Origin: Azospirillum sp. RU38E
GTDB taxonomy: Bacteria > Pseudomonadota > Alphaproteobacteria > Azospirillales > Azospirillaceae
NCBI RefSeq assembly: GCF_900188385.1
Contig: NZ_FZOI01000021.1
Location: 1 to 64,000 of the forward strand
Reading direction: 5' to 3'
DNA: 64,000 bases
The notes under the pieces were generated by a model. That model was not told the DNA's origin, did no database searches, and worked only from the letters and a program-made list of their open reading frames with translations. Of the stretch, positions 15,707 through 25,026 are shown piece after piece (the stretch's first letter is position 1; each line of letters opens with the position of its first letter). A program made the translations under genes and the position numbers.

Positions 15707-17191
15707 ATGACCGTCCGTAAGACCGGGGCTCTTCGGCGCAATATGGGCGCCGCCCTGTTGGCCGGCACCGCCCTGCTGGGCGGCTTTGTGCCAGCCTTCG
15801 CCCCCCAGGCCTTCGCAGCCCCGTCGGAAGTGATGGAAAAGGGCGGTGTCGCCGATCTGGTGGAGCGTGTGTCGCCCGCCGTCGTCACCATCACCGCCGC
15901 TAAGAATGCCCCCGACCGTCCGGTGATGCGCGACATGCCGCCGGGCTTTGAAGAATTCCTGCGCCGCTTCGGGGTGCCCGGCCTGCCGGATGGCCAGGGC
16001 GGTGGCAATGGCGGCGGTGGCCGCGCCCCGCAGGCCCGCGCCCTGGGTTCCGGCTTTGTCTTTGACGCCTCGGGCTATGTCGCCACCAACCGCCATGTCA
16101 TCGCCGATGCCGATGAAGTGACCGTCACCTTCCAGGATGGCACCGAACGCGCCGCTGAGATTGTGGGCGAGGATGAGCGCACCGATCTGGCCGTGCTGAA
16201 GGTGAAGGCCGACAAGCCGCTGGCCGCCCTGAAATTTGCCGACAGTGACAAGGTGCGCGTGGGCGATGTGGCGATTGCCGTGGGTAACCCGTTTGGCCTG
16301 GGCGGCACGGTGACCGCCGGCATCGTGTCGGCCCGCAGCCGCGCCATCGGCTCCGGCCCCTATGATGATTACCTGCAGCTGGATGCCTCCATCAACCGGG
16401 GCAATAGCGGCGGGCCGACCTTCAACATGGCCGGCGATGTCATCGGCATCAACACGGCCATCTTCTCCCCCAATGGCGGTTCGGTCGGGATCGGCTTTGC
16501 CATCCCGTCCAACATGGCCAAGCCGGTGCTGGAGACGCTGAAGCAGAACGGCAAGATTGATCGCGGCTGGCTGGGCGTCAGCCTGCAGCCCATGACCAAG
16601 GAACTGGCCGACAGCCTGGGCCTGCCCAAGCCCGAAGGCGCCCTGATTGCCGGCGTGGAAGCGAAGAGCCCGGCGGAAAAGGGCGGGCTGAAGGCCGGTG
16701 ACGTGGTGCTGTCCGCCGATGGCAAGCCGATGAAGGACACCCGCGATCTGGCCCGCCATGTCGGCATGGTCAATCCCGGTGCCAAGGTGGATCTGAGCGT
16801 CTGGCGCGATGGCAAGGCGCGTGACCTGAAGATCACCGTCGCCCAGGCCCCCACCAGCCCCGACCAGCGCATCGCCCGTGGCGGTGCCGCCAAGGAGGAA
16901 GGCACAGAGGTGGCCGGCCTGAAACTGTCCAGCCTGAACGACCAGTGGCGGGAACGCCTGCAACTGGATGAGGATGTCAGCGGCGTGGTGGTACTGGATG
17001 TGCCGGGTGATGTGGAGGGTCTGCGGGCCGGCGATGTGATCCAGTCGGTCAACAATACGCCGGTTGCCAAGCCGGCCGACGTGTCGGCCCAGGTGAGTGC
17101 CGCGGCCAAGGCCGGCCGCAAGAACGCCCTGATCCAGGTGCGCCGGGGCGATGCCAGCGCCTTCCTGACCATCCCGGTCAAGCCCATTTGA
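15707..17191 (+). CDS. Periplasmic serine protease, DegP/HtrA (Do) family
   Basis: A 494-residue protease-chaperone for misfolded envelope proteins. It has a signal peptide (to about residue 38, AFAAPS). The trypsin-like domain has a complete triad, His130 (TNRHVIA), Asp160 (ERTDLAVL) and Ser234 (NRGNSGGP), and two PDZ domains follow (about 285-375 and 395-485; GWLGVSLQP, AEKGGLKAGDVVL, EGLRAGDVIQSV). A Gly-rich linker (GQGGGNGGGG) sits in the LA-loop region. The divergent two-component pair is the probable regulator. Confidence 0.94.
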   Translation: MTVRKTGALRRNMGAALLAGTALLGGFVPAFAPQAFAAPSEVMEKGGVADLVERVSPAVVTITAAKNAPDRPVMRDMPPGFEEFLRRFGVPGLPDGQGGGNGGGGRAPQARALGSGFVFDASGYVATNRHVIADADEVTVTFQDGTERAAEIVGEDERTDLAVLKVKADKPLAALKFADSDKVRVGDVAIAVGNPFGLGGTVTAGIVSARSRAIGSGPYDDYLQLDASINRGNSGGPTFNMAGDVIGINTAIFSPNGGSVGIGFAIPSNMAKPVLETLKQNGKIDRGWLGVSLQPMTKELADSLGLPKPEGALIAGVEAKSPAEKGGLKAGDVVLSADGKPMKDTRDLARHVGMVNPGAKVDLSVWRDGKARDLKITVAQAPTSPDQRIARGGAAKEEGTEVAGLKLSSLNDQWRERLQLDEDVSGVVVLDVPGDVEGLRAGDVIQSVNNTPVAKPADVSAQVSAAAKAGRKNALIQVRRGDASAFLTIPVKPI

Positions 17192-17198
17192 TCCGGCC

Positions 17199-17233
17199 GA
17201 ACGCCGGGGTCCTGCGAAAGTACCCCGGCGTTC
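17199..17233 (+). terminator. Terminator between degP-like gene and DTW gene
   Basis: A 12-bp stem GAACGCCGGGGT / ACCCCGGCGTTC, followed on + by AGGTTATTT. It lies between convergent genes. Confidence 0.75.
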
Positions 17234-17258
17234 AGGTTATTTCAGCCGCCGCAGCGGC

Positions 17259-17954
17259 TCAGCCCTCCGCCACCGGGGCCGGCTTGGCACCGGGACGGCG
17301 GCGGCGGTTGCGCCAGCGCTTCAGCAATTCCTCAAACGGTTCCAGCAGCCGTTCCTGCAAACCGGGATCGCCTTCCAGCTTGCCGAAGACAAAGGCCCCG
17401 GCCTCCAGGGTGGAGACGCTTTCGCGGCGCGGTTCCTTGCGCACGGTGCCATAGGCAGAGCGGAAATCCGGGTGGATGACGATGCGCCGCAGCTTCAGCA
17501 GCCAGGCATTGCGCCACCACAGGGTCTTGGCCTGGCTCCAGGTGCCGTCGATCAGCACAATGCCTTCCAGATCGGCCAGGATCAGGTCGCTTTCCGGCGA
17601 CACATCCTTGCGGCCGAACACGGCAACGCCGCCGCGCGGTACCTTGGCCACCTCTTCCTTGCTGCCCATATGCAGCACGCCCCAGCGCTTGGGATCCACC
17701 TGCCGGCCCAGCACCTTGGACAGGGAGGGCCAGGAAAGGCCAACCTTCACCACAGAGCCTTCAATCTGCCCGGACAGCAGACGGGCCGTACCCAGCTCCA
17801 CATCCTGTTCCTGCGGGTGTTGCAGGATCAGAAGCTGAAGGCGGGTCTTCTCCGGCTCCAGCTCGGCGCACAGGCAAAGGTCTTCCGGCTTGCCGCAGAT
17901 GCGGCAGGGTTCCGGCGGGGCGGGCGGGGGCGGCAGGATCAGGTCGTCGGTCAT
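17259..17954 (-). CDS. DTW-domain tRNA-uridine aminocarboxypropyltransferase
   Basis: A 231-residue DTW-domain protein. The family (TapT/TuaA) attaches the aminocarboxypropyl group of SAM to uridine in tRNA (acp3U). Seen here are an N-terminal zinc-like Cys cluster (CRICGKPEDLCLC), QHPQEQDVELGTARLL, and the DTW motif variant LIDGTWSQAKTLWW, followed by RRESVSTLEAGAF. All are typical of the family. The start at 17954 (MTDDLILP) is chosen over a start 39 nt upstream. The lysine/arginine-rich tail (RWRNRRRRPG) may help bind tRNA. Confidence 0.88.
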   Translation of the reverse strand: MTDDLILPPPPAPPEPCRICGKPEDLCLCAELEPEKTRLQLLILQHPQEQDVELGTARLLSGQIEGSVVKVGLSWPSLSKVLGRQVDPKRWGVLHMGSKEEVAKVPRGGVAVFGRKDVSPESDLILADLEGIVLIDGTWSQAKTLWWRNAWLLKLRRIVIHPDFRSAYGTVRKEPRRESVSTLEAGAFVFGKLEGDPGLQERLLEPFEELLKRWRNRRRRPGAKPAPVAEG

Positions 17955-18162
17955 GATGGCGTGAACCATAGCGCAGGTGCCGGCCGGTTTCATCGAAAAT
18001 GGCCCTGCCCTGGCTGCTGCCCGGCCCTGCGCCCGGCCGCATGGCGCCTCCCGCCCTGGCGGGGGTTGGACGCGGTGGCGTGGCGCGTGTAAGGTCGCAG
18101 CAGAAGGAAGATGGCCGGCTGGGCAAAGCCGGCCTCGGTATAGCAGAGAGCAAGCAGACGTG

Positions 18163-18996
18163 ATGACCGACAGCGATATGGCCGACGATTATGAAGAGCG
18201 GCGCCCCATCAAGATCCACAAGCCGGAGGATTTCGAAGGGATGCGCCGCGCCGGCCGTCTGGCGGCGGCGACGCTGGATTATATCACCCCCTTCGTCGTG
18301 CCCGGTGCCGTGACGGAGGAGCTGGATGACCGTATCCTGCAATACGTGATCGACAATGGCGGCACGTCCGCCACCGTCGGCTACAAGGGCTATACCAAGG
18401 CCTCCTGCATCTCCATCAACCATGTCGTCTGCCACGGCATTCCAGGGCCCAAGCGGCTGGTCAGCGGCGATATCACCAATATCGACGTCACCGTTATCGT
18501 TGATGGCTGGTTCGGCGATACCAGCCGCATGTATCTGGTGGGCGATGTGGCGCTGAAGGCGCGCCGGCTGGTCGATGTCACCTATGATGCCATGATGCGC
18601 GGCATTTCCGTGGTGAAGCCGGGGGCCACGCTGGGCGATATCGGTTTCGCCATCCAGTCCTATGCCGAAAGCTTCCGGTATTCCGTGGTGCGGGATTTCT
18701 GCGGCCATGGTCTGGGCCGCGTGTTCCATGATGCACCGTCGGTGCTGCATTACGGCCAGAAGGGCCGGGGGGCTGTGCTGGAAGAAGGCATGTTCTTTAC
18801 CATCGAACCGATGATCAATGCCGGCGGCTATGCCGTGAAGGTGCTGTCGGACGGCTGGACCGCCGTGACGCGGGACAAGAGCCTGTCGGCCCAGTTCGAA
18901 CATTCCATCGGCGTCACCAAGGATGGGTTTGAGATTTTCACTCTGTCGCCGGCGGGTTATACGAAGCCGCCTTATACCAATCCGCCTAAAGGTTGA
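18163..18996 (+). CDS. map: Methionine aminopeptidase, type I
   Basis: A 277-residue enzyme that removes the initiator methionine from new proteins. The dinuclear-metal ligands are in place: two Asp (TNIDVTVIVDGWFGDTSRMY), His (CGHGLGRVFHD), Glu (TIEPMI) and Glu (QFEHSIGV). An ATG at 18163 or the GTG just before it can start. The last residues TNPPKG and the stop codon are encoded inside the first arm and loop of palindromic element B, so the end of the protein seems to have been reshaped by that element. Confidence 0.95.
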   Translation: MTDSDMADDYEERRPIKIHKPEDFEGMRRAGRLAAATLDYITPFVVPGAVTEELDDRILQYVIDNGGTSATVGYKGYTKASCISINHVVCHGIPGPKRLVSGDITNIDVTVIVDGWFGDTSRMYLVGDVALKARRLVDVTYDAMMRGISVVKPGATLGDIGFAIQSYAESFRYSVVRDFCGHGLGRVFHDAPSVLHYGQKGRGAVLEEGMFFTIEPMINAGGYAVKVLSDGWTAVTRDKSLSAQFEHSIGVTKDGFEIFTLSPAGYTKPPYTNPPKG

Positions 18997-19131
18997 GCTT
19001 TAGGCGGATTGGAGGCCGGCGACCGCCGGCCCGCCGCACGTGCGGCGTGAGCCAAGGGCGCGGATGCGCCCGCCCGGCGACTGAGGGAACAAAAATCTTC
19101 CTGGATCGGTCACGATCAAGGGAGATTGGTA
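18977..19131 (+). repeat. Modular palindromic element, copy B
   Basis: P0 is a 14-bp perfect stem (CCAATCCGCCTAAA / TTTAGGCGGATTGG, 18977-19012) that contains the map stop codon in its loop. P1 GGCCGGC-GACC-GCCGGCC, P2 CGCCGCACGTGCGGCG, joint TGAGCCAAG, P3 GGGCGC-GGAT-GCGCCC, tail CTGAGGGAAC. A further imperfect hairpin ending CGATCAAGGGAGATTGGTAT is shared almost exactly with copy C. It lies between the convergent map and meaB genes. Confidence 0.88.
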
Positions 19132-19232
19132 TTATGCCCATCAGCCTTGATCGGAACCCATCCCTGAGCTTTGAGGACAGGCTGCTCCCCTCCGCATGGA
19201 TTGGGGGTAAAAAAGCAGTCTGTTGACCGCCT

Positions 19233-20225
19233 CTACCCCCGCCGGAACAGGGCCAGCAGACGCTTGGCCGCCGCACCGGGGGTGATGGCGGCGGTGGCGG
19301 TGGCGCGTTCCAGGCTGGGTAACTCACCCCGCACCGCCGGTTCCGCCTTGAAGGCATCGATCAGGCTTTCCTCAATCTCGCTCCACATCCAAGCGCGGGC
19401 CTGTTCGGCCCGGCGGCGGGCAATGTCGCCGGAACCTTCCGCCCCCAGCAGGCGGCGATAATCGCCGATCTGCTCCCAGACCGCATCAATGCCCCGCCCC
19501 GTCAGGGCGGAACAGGACAGCACCGGCACCCGCCACAGCGGGTTGACCGGGCGCAGCAGCGACAGGGCATGGCGATATTCCGCCTCCGCATGGCGGGCGG
19601 CGGTGGCCAACTCACCATCGGCCTTGTTGACCACGATCATGTCGGCCAGTTCGACAATGCCCTTCTTGATGCCCTGCAGCTCATCCCCGCCGGCAGGGGG
19701 CAGCAGCAGCAGGAACAGGTCCACCATGTCGGCTACCGCCGTTTCCGACTGGCCCACGCCCACCGTCTCCACAATCACCACATCAAAGCCGGCGGCTTCC
19801 ACCAGCAGCATGGCTTCCCGCGTGCGCCGTGCCACCCCGCCCAGCGTGCCGCCGGCGGGGGAGGGGCGGATGAAGGCGCGCGGGTCGCGCGACAGCAATT
19901 CCATCCGCGTCTTGTCGCCCAGGATGGAACCGCCGGTGCGCTGGCTGGTGGGGTCGATGGCCAGCACGGCCACCTTCAGCCCCTGGGCAATCAGATGCAG
20001 GCCAAACGCCTCAATAAAGGTGGATTTGCCCACCCCCGGCACGCCGGTAATGCCAAGCCGCACCGCATTGCCCGTATCGGGCAGCAGGCTGGCCAGCAGA
20101 TCATCGGCCAGCGCCCGGTGATCGGACCGCGTGCTTTCCACCAGGGTGATGGCCTGGGCCAGCGCGCGCCGTTCGCCACGGCGCAGCCGGTCGGCAAGAT
20201 CGGTGGGGGGCAGGGCATCCGGCAT
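19233..20225 (-). CDS. meaB: Methylmalonyl-CoA mutase-associated GTPase MeaB
   Basis: A 330-residue G3E-family GTPase that protects and reloads B12-dependent methylmalonyl-CoA mutase. Motifs: Walker [10 protein letters not shown] (about 60-68), switch region [29 protein letters not shown], and VVNKADGE for guanine recognition. Length is typical. The mutase genes are not in this window, so the chaperone acts in trans. Confidence 0.93.
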   Translation of the reverse strand: MPDALPPTDLADRLRRGERRALAQAITLVESTRSDHRALADDLLASLLPDTGNAVRLGITGVPGVGKSTFIEAFGLHLIAQGLKVAVLAIDPTSQRTGGSILGDKTRMELLSRDPRAFIRPSPAGGTLGGVARRTREAMLLVEAAGFDVVIVETVGVGQSETAVADMVDLFLLLLPPAGGDELQGIKKGIVELADMIVVNKADGELATAARHAEAEYRHALSLLRPVNPLWRVPVLSCSALTGRGIDAVWEQIGDYRRLLGAEGSGDIARRRAEQARAWMWSEIEESLIDAFKAEPAVRGELPSLERATATAAITPGAAAKRLLALFRRG

Positions 20226-20422
20226 TGGGGCATTCCATCGGCAACGGTGACGAACAGGGCCTATCCCGGATAGTGCGACAGGCCCGCTGGATCGTCAAAT
20301 CGGCAGGGGGAACGGGCAGGTGATATGCCCATCGTACATGTGTCCAAAGGTCCGGTTTTCCGATCCGTGCTCACGTGCGATTCTGGAGTCGGTTCGATAT
20401 ATTGGATAGATGAGGCCAGGTC

Positions 20423-20788
20423 ATGGAGATTGCGGCCAATTCCCCCTTCACCGCCCCGGCCCCGCCCCGCCCGCCATCCTGGCTGGGCCGGCTGCTGCGG
20501 CGTGACCGATCCGCGCCCAAACATAGTTTTGGCGATGGGCATGTCACGGTGGCACAGCAGCGGCTGGATCTGGTTGATCTCAGCCTGGGTGGCATGTGCG
20601 TGGCGGGATATCGCGGGCTGCTGGATCAACAGGACCGGTTCGGCTTCCGCCTGACGGTGGAGGGGGTGGAGGTCGGCGGCGAAGCCATCGTCGCCTGGCG
20701 GCGGGGCGACCGGATGGGTGTCGCCTTCTATGCGCTGGGGATTGAGGCGCAACAGGTTCTGTCGCGCTTCTCCGGGAAGAATCCGTAA
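20423..20788 (+). CDS. PilZ domain protein
   Basis: A 121-residue protein with a single PilZ fold. LVDLSLGGMCVAGY matches the D/N-x-S-x-G-G half of the c-di-GMP binding signature, and VGGEAIVAWRRGDRMGVAFYAL matches the C-terminal strands. The arginine pair RRDRSAPK lies about 20 residues earlier, where the R-x-x-x-R half is expected, so c-di-GMP binding is plausible but not assured. It stands alone, convergent with the ABC exporter, 4 bp apart. Confidence 0.78.
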   Translation: MEIAANSPFTAPAPPRPPSWLGRLLRRDRSAPKHSFGDGHVTVAQQRLDLVDLSLGGMCVAGYRGLLDQQDRFGFRLTVEGVEVGGEAIVAWRRGDRMGVAFYALGIEAQQVLSRFSGKNP

Positions 20789-20792
20789 CCGG

Positions 20793-22658
20793 TTACGCTT
20801 CCAGCTTCGTCTCTGCCCGGTTCACCCCTTCCTGCTGCCGCGCCCACAGCGCGGCATAGGCCCCGCCCTGGGCCAACAATGCGGCGTGGTTGCCGCGTTC
20901 CACGATCTGGCCGGCATCCAGCACGATGATTTCATCGGCATCCACCACGGTGGACAGACGATGGGCGATCACCAGGGTGCTGCGCCCCCGCGCCGCATCG
21001 GTCAATGCAGCCTGGATTTCGCGTTCCGTATGGGTGTCGAGCGCGCTGGTCGCCTCGTCCAGAATCAGGATCGGCGGGTCTTTCAGCAGGGTGCGGGCGA
21101 TGGCCACGCGCTGTTTTTCCCCGCCGGAGAGTTTCAGGCCGCGTTCACCCACCATGGTGTTCCAGCCATCGGGCAGCGCCTTGATGAAATCCAGGATTTG
21201 CGCAGCGGCGGCCACCCGCTCCAGCTCCGCCTCGCTGGCATCGACCCGGCCATAGGCGATGTTGTAGCGGATGGTGTCGTTGAACAGCACCGTATCCTGC
21301 GGCACGATGCCGATGGCGGCGCGCAGCGATGCCTGGCTTACCTGCCGCACATCCTGATCATCAATCTCCACCGCGCCACCGGTCACGTCATAGAAGCGGT
21401 ACAGCAGGCGGGACAGGGTGGATTTGCCGGCCCCGGTGGGGCCGACCACGGCCACGGTACGCCCAGCCGGTACGGTGAAATCGATGCCTTTCAGGATGGG
21501 CCGCCGCTTGTCATAGGCGAAATGCACATCGCGGAAACGGATGGCGGCCCCGGCCGTCACCAGCGCCGGGGCGCCCGGCTTGTCCTCCACCTCCCGATCC
21601 ACGGTCAGCAGTTCGAACATCCGCTCCATATCATTCAGCGATTCCCGGATGCCGCGATAGACGAAGCCGAAAATATTCAGCGGCTGGTAAAGCTGCAGCA
21701 GATAGGTGTTCACCAGCACGAAATCGCCGATGGTCAACTGGCCTTTGATGATGCCGGTCGCCGCCATCCACATCACCGCCACCACGCCCACGGCGATGAT
21801 GATGCCCTGGCCGATATTCAGCAGCGACAAGGATGCCTGGGTCCGGACCGCCGCATCCTCATAAACCCGCAGGGCCTTGTCATACCGGTTGGCCTCAAAC
21901 AGCTCATTGCCGAAATACTTTACCGTCTCGTAATTCAGCAGCGTGTCGATGGCCTTGGCATTGGCGCTGGTATCGGCATCCAGCATCGACCGGCGGATGC
22001 GGGTACGCCAGTTGGTGACGGTGATGGTGTAGCCGATATAAAGCGCCACCGTGCCGAAGGTGACAGCGGCAAAGCGGAAATCGAACAGTTTCCACAGGAT
22101 GCCCGTCACCAGCAGGATTTCCAGCAGCGTCGGCAGCACGTTGAACAGCGAGGTGCTGAGCAGGCTGTCAATTGCCTTGGTACCGCGTTCCACCACGCGC
22201 GACAGCCCGCCCGTCTGCCGTTCCAGATGGAAGCGCAGCGACAGGGCGTGCAGATGGCGGAAGACATTCAATGCTGCCACCCGCATGGCGCGCTGGCTGA
22301 CCCGTTCGAAAATCGCGTCGCGCAGTTCGCCGAACGCCAGGCTCAACACCCGCGCCAAGCCATAGGCCAGGATGAAGCCGATGGGGATGGCAACCGCCGG
22401 GTTGGCGGCGGCCGCCTGGGCCAGCCCGTTGCCGGACAAGGCATCCACCGCCCCCTTGTACCAGATGGGCACAGTGACATTGGCGCCTTTGGCGACCGCC
22501 AGGAACAGCAGCGCCAGCACCACCCGCAGCTTCATGGCCGGCTGTCCCGCCGGCCAGAGATAGGGCAGCAGGCGCTTCAACACCTGCCCATCGGTCAGGC
22601 GGGTGCGGTTGGCGCGATCGGCAGCGGAATTGCCATTGGGGCGGTCGTGACGGCGCAT
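20793..22658 (-). CDS. ABC exporter, Atm1/HMT1-like (fused permease and ATPase)
   Basis: A 621-residue half-transporter. About six transmembrane helices lie in residues 40-330 and a nucleotide-binding domain in 370-600, with Walker A GPTGAGKSTL, signature LSGGEKQRVAIAR, Walker B LILDEATSALD and the H-loop VIAHRLST. The arrangement and RFHLERQTGGLSRVVERGTK match the Atm1/HMT subgroup, which exports glutathione-linked metal or sulfur species. The start at 22658 fits the family; the longer frame has an unrelated 69-residue leader that overlaps upp. The acidic and basic tail NRAETKLEA is ordinary. Confidence 0.9.
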   Translation of the reverse strand: MRRHDRPNGNSAADRANRTRLTDGQVLKRLLPYLWPAGQPAMKLRVVLALLFLAVAKGANVTVPIWYKGAVDALSGNGLAQAAAANPAVAIPIGFILAYGLARVLSLAFGELRDAIFERVSQRAMRVAALNVFRHLHALSLRFHLERQTGGLSRVVERGTKAIDSLLSTSLFNVLPTLLEILLVTGILWKLFDFRFAAVTFGTVALYIGYTITVTNWRTRIRRSMLDADTSANAKAIDTLLNYETVKYFGNELFEANRYDKALRVYEDAAVRTQASLSLLNIGQGIIIAVGVVAVMWMAATGIIKGQLTIGDFVLVNTYLLQLYQPLNIFGFVYRGIRESLNDMERMFELLTVDREVEDKPGAPALVTAGAAIRFRDVHFAYDKRRPILKGIDFTVPAGRTVAVVGPTGAGKSTLSRLLYRFYDVTGGAVEIDDQDVRQVSQASLRAAIGIVPQDTVLFNDTIRYNIAYGRVDASEAELERVAAAAQILDFIKALPDGWNTMVGERGLKLSGGEKQRVAIARTLLKDPPILILDEATSALDTHTEREIQAALTDAARGRSTLVIAHRLSTVVDADEIIVLDAGQIVERGNHAALLAQGGAYAALWARQQEGVNRAETKLEA

Positions 22659-22845
22659 GGAAACCGGGGGTCTGGGAAAGGCGGGGGGTATGGGGCGTTG
22701 AATATGGGGGAGATCGCCGCCCGGCACAGCCCATCCGCCACGCGCGTCAGCCGCCCCGGCAAAGCATGGGGCATCGTCACCGCTGACGCGGCCGGCCGGG
22801 GCGGTTATGGTAGCGACAATCATCCTTTCTTGCCAGGAACCGGCC

Positions 22846-23490
22846 ATGACCCGCGACTTCCCCAATCTTCATGTGCTGACCCATCCGCTGATCCAGCACA
22901 AGCTGTCGCATATGCGCGACAAGGGCCGGTCCACCATGGGCTTCCGCCAGTTGCTGCGGGAAATCGCCCTGTTGATGGGGTACGAGATCACGCGCGACCT
23001 GCCGATGACGACGGAGCGCATCGAAACCCCACTGGCGACCATGGATGCCCCGGTGATCGAAGGGCGCAAGCTGGCCGTGGTGCCCATCCTGCGTGCAGGA
23101 TTGGTGATGGCGGAAGGGCTGTTGGAACTGGTGCCGGCGGCGCGCGAAGGCCATATCGGGCTGTACCGTGACCATGACACCAAGCGCCCGGTGGAATATC
23201 TGGTGAAGCTGCCGGACCCGGCGGGCCGCATCTTCATCCTGGTCGATCCCATGCTGGCCACCGGCTATTCCGCCGTTCATGCCGTGGATGTGCTGAACCG
23301 CCATGGCGTGGCCGACAGCCAGATCCGCTTCATGGCGCTGGTCTCGGCCCCGGAGGGGGTGGCGGTGTTCCACCAGCATCACCCCGATGTGCCGGTCTTC
23401 ACCGCCGCCCTGGACAGCCATCTGGATGCCAATTCCTATATCGTGCCCGGCCTGGGCGATGCCGGCGACCGGCTGTTTGGCACGAAATAG
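22846..23490 (+). CDS. upp: Uracil phosphoribosyltransferase
   Basis: A 214-residue salvage enzyme joining uracil to PRPP to form UMP. The N-terminal [19 protein letters not shown], the PILRAGLVM loop, and the PRPP-binding [19 protein letters not shown] are diagnostic. The start at 22846 fits E. coli Upp (208 residues); an in-frame ATG at 22807 would add 13 residues. It is divergent from the ABC exporter. Confidence 0.95.
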   Translation: MTRDFPNLHVLTHPLIQHKLSHMRDKGRSTMGFRQLLREIALLMGYEITRDLPMTTERIETPLATMDAPVIEGRKLAVVPILRAGLVMAEGLLELVPAAREGHIGLYRDHDTKRPVEYLVKLPDPAGRIFILVDPMLATGYSAVHAVDVLNRHGVADSQIRFMALVSAPEGVAVFHQHHPDVPVFTAALDSHLDANSYIVPGLGDAGDRLFGTK

Positions 23491-23627
23491 GGCGGGTGGT
23501 GAGGGGCGACGCCCGGCCTATTACCCCTGAATTATCCCCTTCCGGTCGTATTTCCGCCACTGGGGATGCGCTACTCTCCCCTCTCAACGGCGGGTGCGGA
23601 ACCCGCTGACGATAAGGAGAGAATTCC

Positions 23628-24362
23628 ATGCGCCGCCCCGTTGCCCTGTTCGCCCTGTCCGCCGCCATGCTGGCCCTGCCGTTGGCAGCATCGCCCGTCT
23701 GGGCGCAGTCGGCCCCCCTGGTGGTGGCCCCGGCACCCGTATCCGATAATGTGACGCTGAACCTGGCGGTGGAGGAATGGGTGAAGACGGAAACGGCGCG
23801 CGTCACCCTGGTGGTGGATGCGGCCAGCAACGGGGCGGAAAATTCCGGCACCCTGCGCGCCGATATCCTGAAGGCCGTTGCTGGCATCGCCGACAAGGCG
23901 GAATGGCGCATCACCGCCATGAACCAGCAATCGGACAGCGCCGGGCTGGAACGCTGGCAGGCGACGCTGGAAGCCCGCCTGCCGGAAAGCCAGTTGGGCA
24001 CCCTGGCCGACCGTACCAAGAAGGCCAGCCGCCCCGGCCTGCAGGTGCGCGTGGGCAATGTCGCCTTTGAACCGACGCTGGCAGAGACCGAGGCGGCCCG
24101 CGCCAAACTGCGGGAGCAAATCTATGCCAAGGTGAATGACGAGGTGAAGCGGCTGAAGGCGGCCTTCCCCAACCGGGAATACCGCGTCGGCCAGATCAAT
24201 TTCGCTGAAACAACCAATATGATGATGAAGCTCAGCCGCGCCAATGTGCACATGGCCCCGGCCCCAGCGATGGAAGCCGATGTGATGGCCGGCGTGCAGG
24301 ACAAGATGATCGTCACGGCCGATATCACGCTTTCCAGCTTCGCCAAACAGCCGGCCCCATGA
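23628..24362 (+). CDS. SIMPL domain (DUF541) periplasmic protein
   Basis: A 244-residue exported protein with a clear signal peptide (RRPVALFALSAAMLALPLA, cleavage near VWA-QS). The mature part resembles the SIMPL family (related to OMP26/BP26 of Brucella): an N-terminal strand DNVTLNLAVEEWVKTETARV and a GVQDKMIVTADITLSSFAK C-terminal strand. The function of the family is not settled. AAGGAGAG at 23616-23623 supports the start. Confidence 0.75.
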   Translation: MRRPVALFALSAAMLALPLAASPVWAQSAPLVVAPAPVSDNVTLNLAVEEWVKTETARVTLVVDAASNGAENSGTLRADILKAVAGIADKAEWRITAMNQQSDSAGLERWQATLEARLPESQLGTLADRTKKASRPGLQVRVGNVAFEPTLAETEAARAKLREQIYAKVNDEVKRLKAAFPNREYRVGQINFAETTNMMMKLSRANVHMAPAPAMEADVMAGVQDKMIVTADITLSSFAKQPAP

Positions 24363-24367
24363 TCGGT

Positions 24368-24401
24368 CACCCCAGCGGCCGGTGACCCGGCCGCTGGGGT
24401 G
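24368..24401. terminator. Bidirectional terminator hairpin
   Basis: A stem of about 15 bp (CACCCCAGCGGCCGG / CCGGCCGCTGGGGTG) with a tiny loop, centred between the convergent SIMPL and regA genes. No T-run on either side. Confidence 0.7.
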
Positions 24402-24408
24402 GATCCCG

Positions 24409-24993
24409 TCACGCCTTGGGGGCGTGCTTGTTCAGGATGCGCTGCAGGGTGCGGCGGTGCATTTTCAGCCGGCGGGCGGTTTCAGAGACATTGCGGTCGC
24501 ATTGTTCAAACACCCGCTGGATATGTTCCCAGCGCACCCGGTCGGCCGACATTGGGCTTTCCGGCGGGGGCGGCAGGGGGCCATCGGCCAGCAGGGCCGC
24601 TTCCACCGCATCGGCATCGGACGGTTTGGGCAGATAATCCACCGCGCCGAACTTCACCGCCGCCACGGCGGTGGCGATATTGCCATAGCCGGTCAGCATG
24701 ACGATGCGGGCATCGGGCCGCGCGTCGCGCAGCGCCTTCACCACATCCAGGCCCGACCCGTCGCCCAGCCGCAGATCAACCACGGCATAGCGCGGCGCAC
24801 TTTCATGCGCCACCTCGATACCCATATTGACGGTATCCACCGCCACCACATCAAAGCCCCGGCGCTCCATGGCGCGGGCCAGACGGATGCGGAAGGGCGC
24901 GTCATCATCCACGATCAGCAGGCTGCGCGAGGCATCGCCCGTGAAGGTCAATTTCGGCTGGTCCCCGGAGAGCAGGGCTTCATCGCTCATCAT
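24409..24993 (-). CDS. regA: Redox response regulator RegA/ActR
   Basis: A 194-residue global redox regulator: receiver domain with acidic pocket VDDD (28-31) and phospho-acceptor Asp73 (VVDLRLGDGSG), a proline-rich linker (PLPPPPESP), then a Fis-type helix-turn-helix (NVSETARRLKMHRRTLQRIL). The C-terminal HTH, nearly invariant in RegA/PrrA/ActR, is intact. It follows regB by 33 bp on the same strand. The family controls photosynthesis, nitrogen fixation, hydrogenase or respiration genes under low oxygen. Confidence 0.93.
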   Translation of the reverse strand: MMSDEALLSGDQPKLTFTGDASRSLLIVDDDAPFRIRLARAMERRGFDVVAVDTVNMGIEVAHESAPRYAVVDLRLGDGSGLDVVKALRDARPDARIVMLTGYGNIATAVAAVKFGAVDYLPKPSDADAVEAALLADGPLPPPPESPMSADRVRWEHIQRVFEQCDRNVSETARRLKMHRRTLQRILNKHAPKA

Positions 24994-25026
24994 TCGGACT
25001 TTCTGCTTCGATCCTGAAAGGGGGTT

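Noticed and set aside
20718-23171. 817-codon plus-strand open frame opposite the ABC exporter
   Set aside because: Runs across the exporter and into upp in another frame; both real genes have clear motifs.
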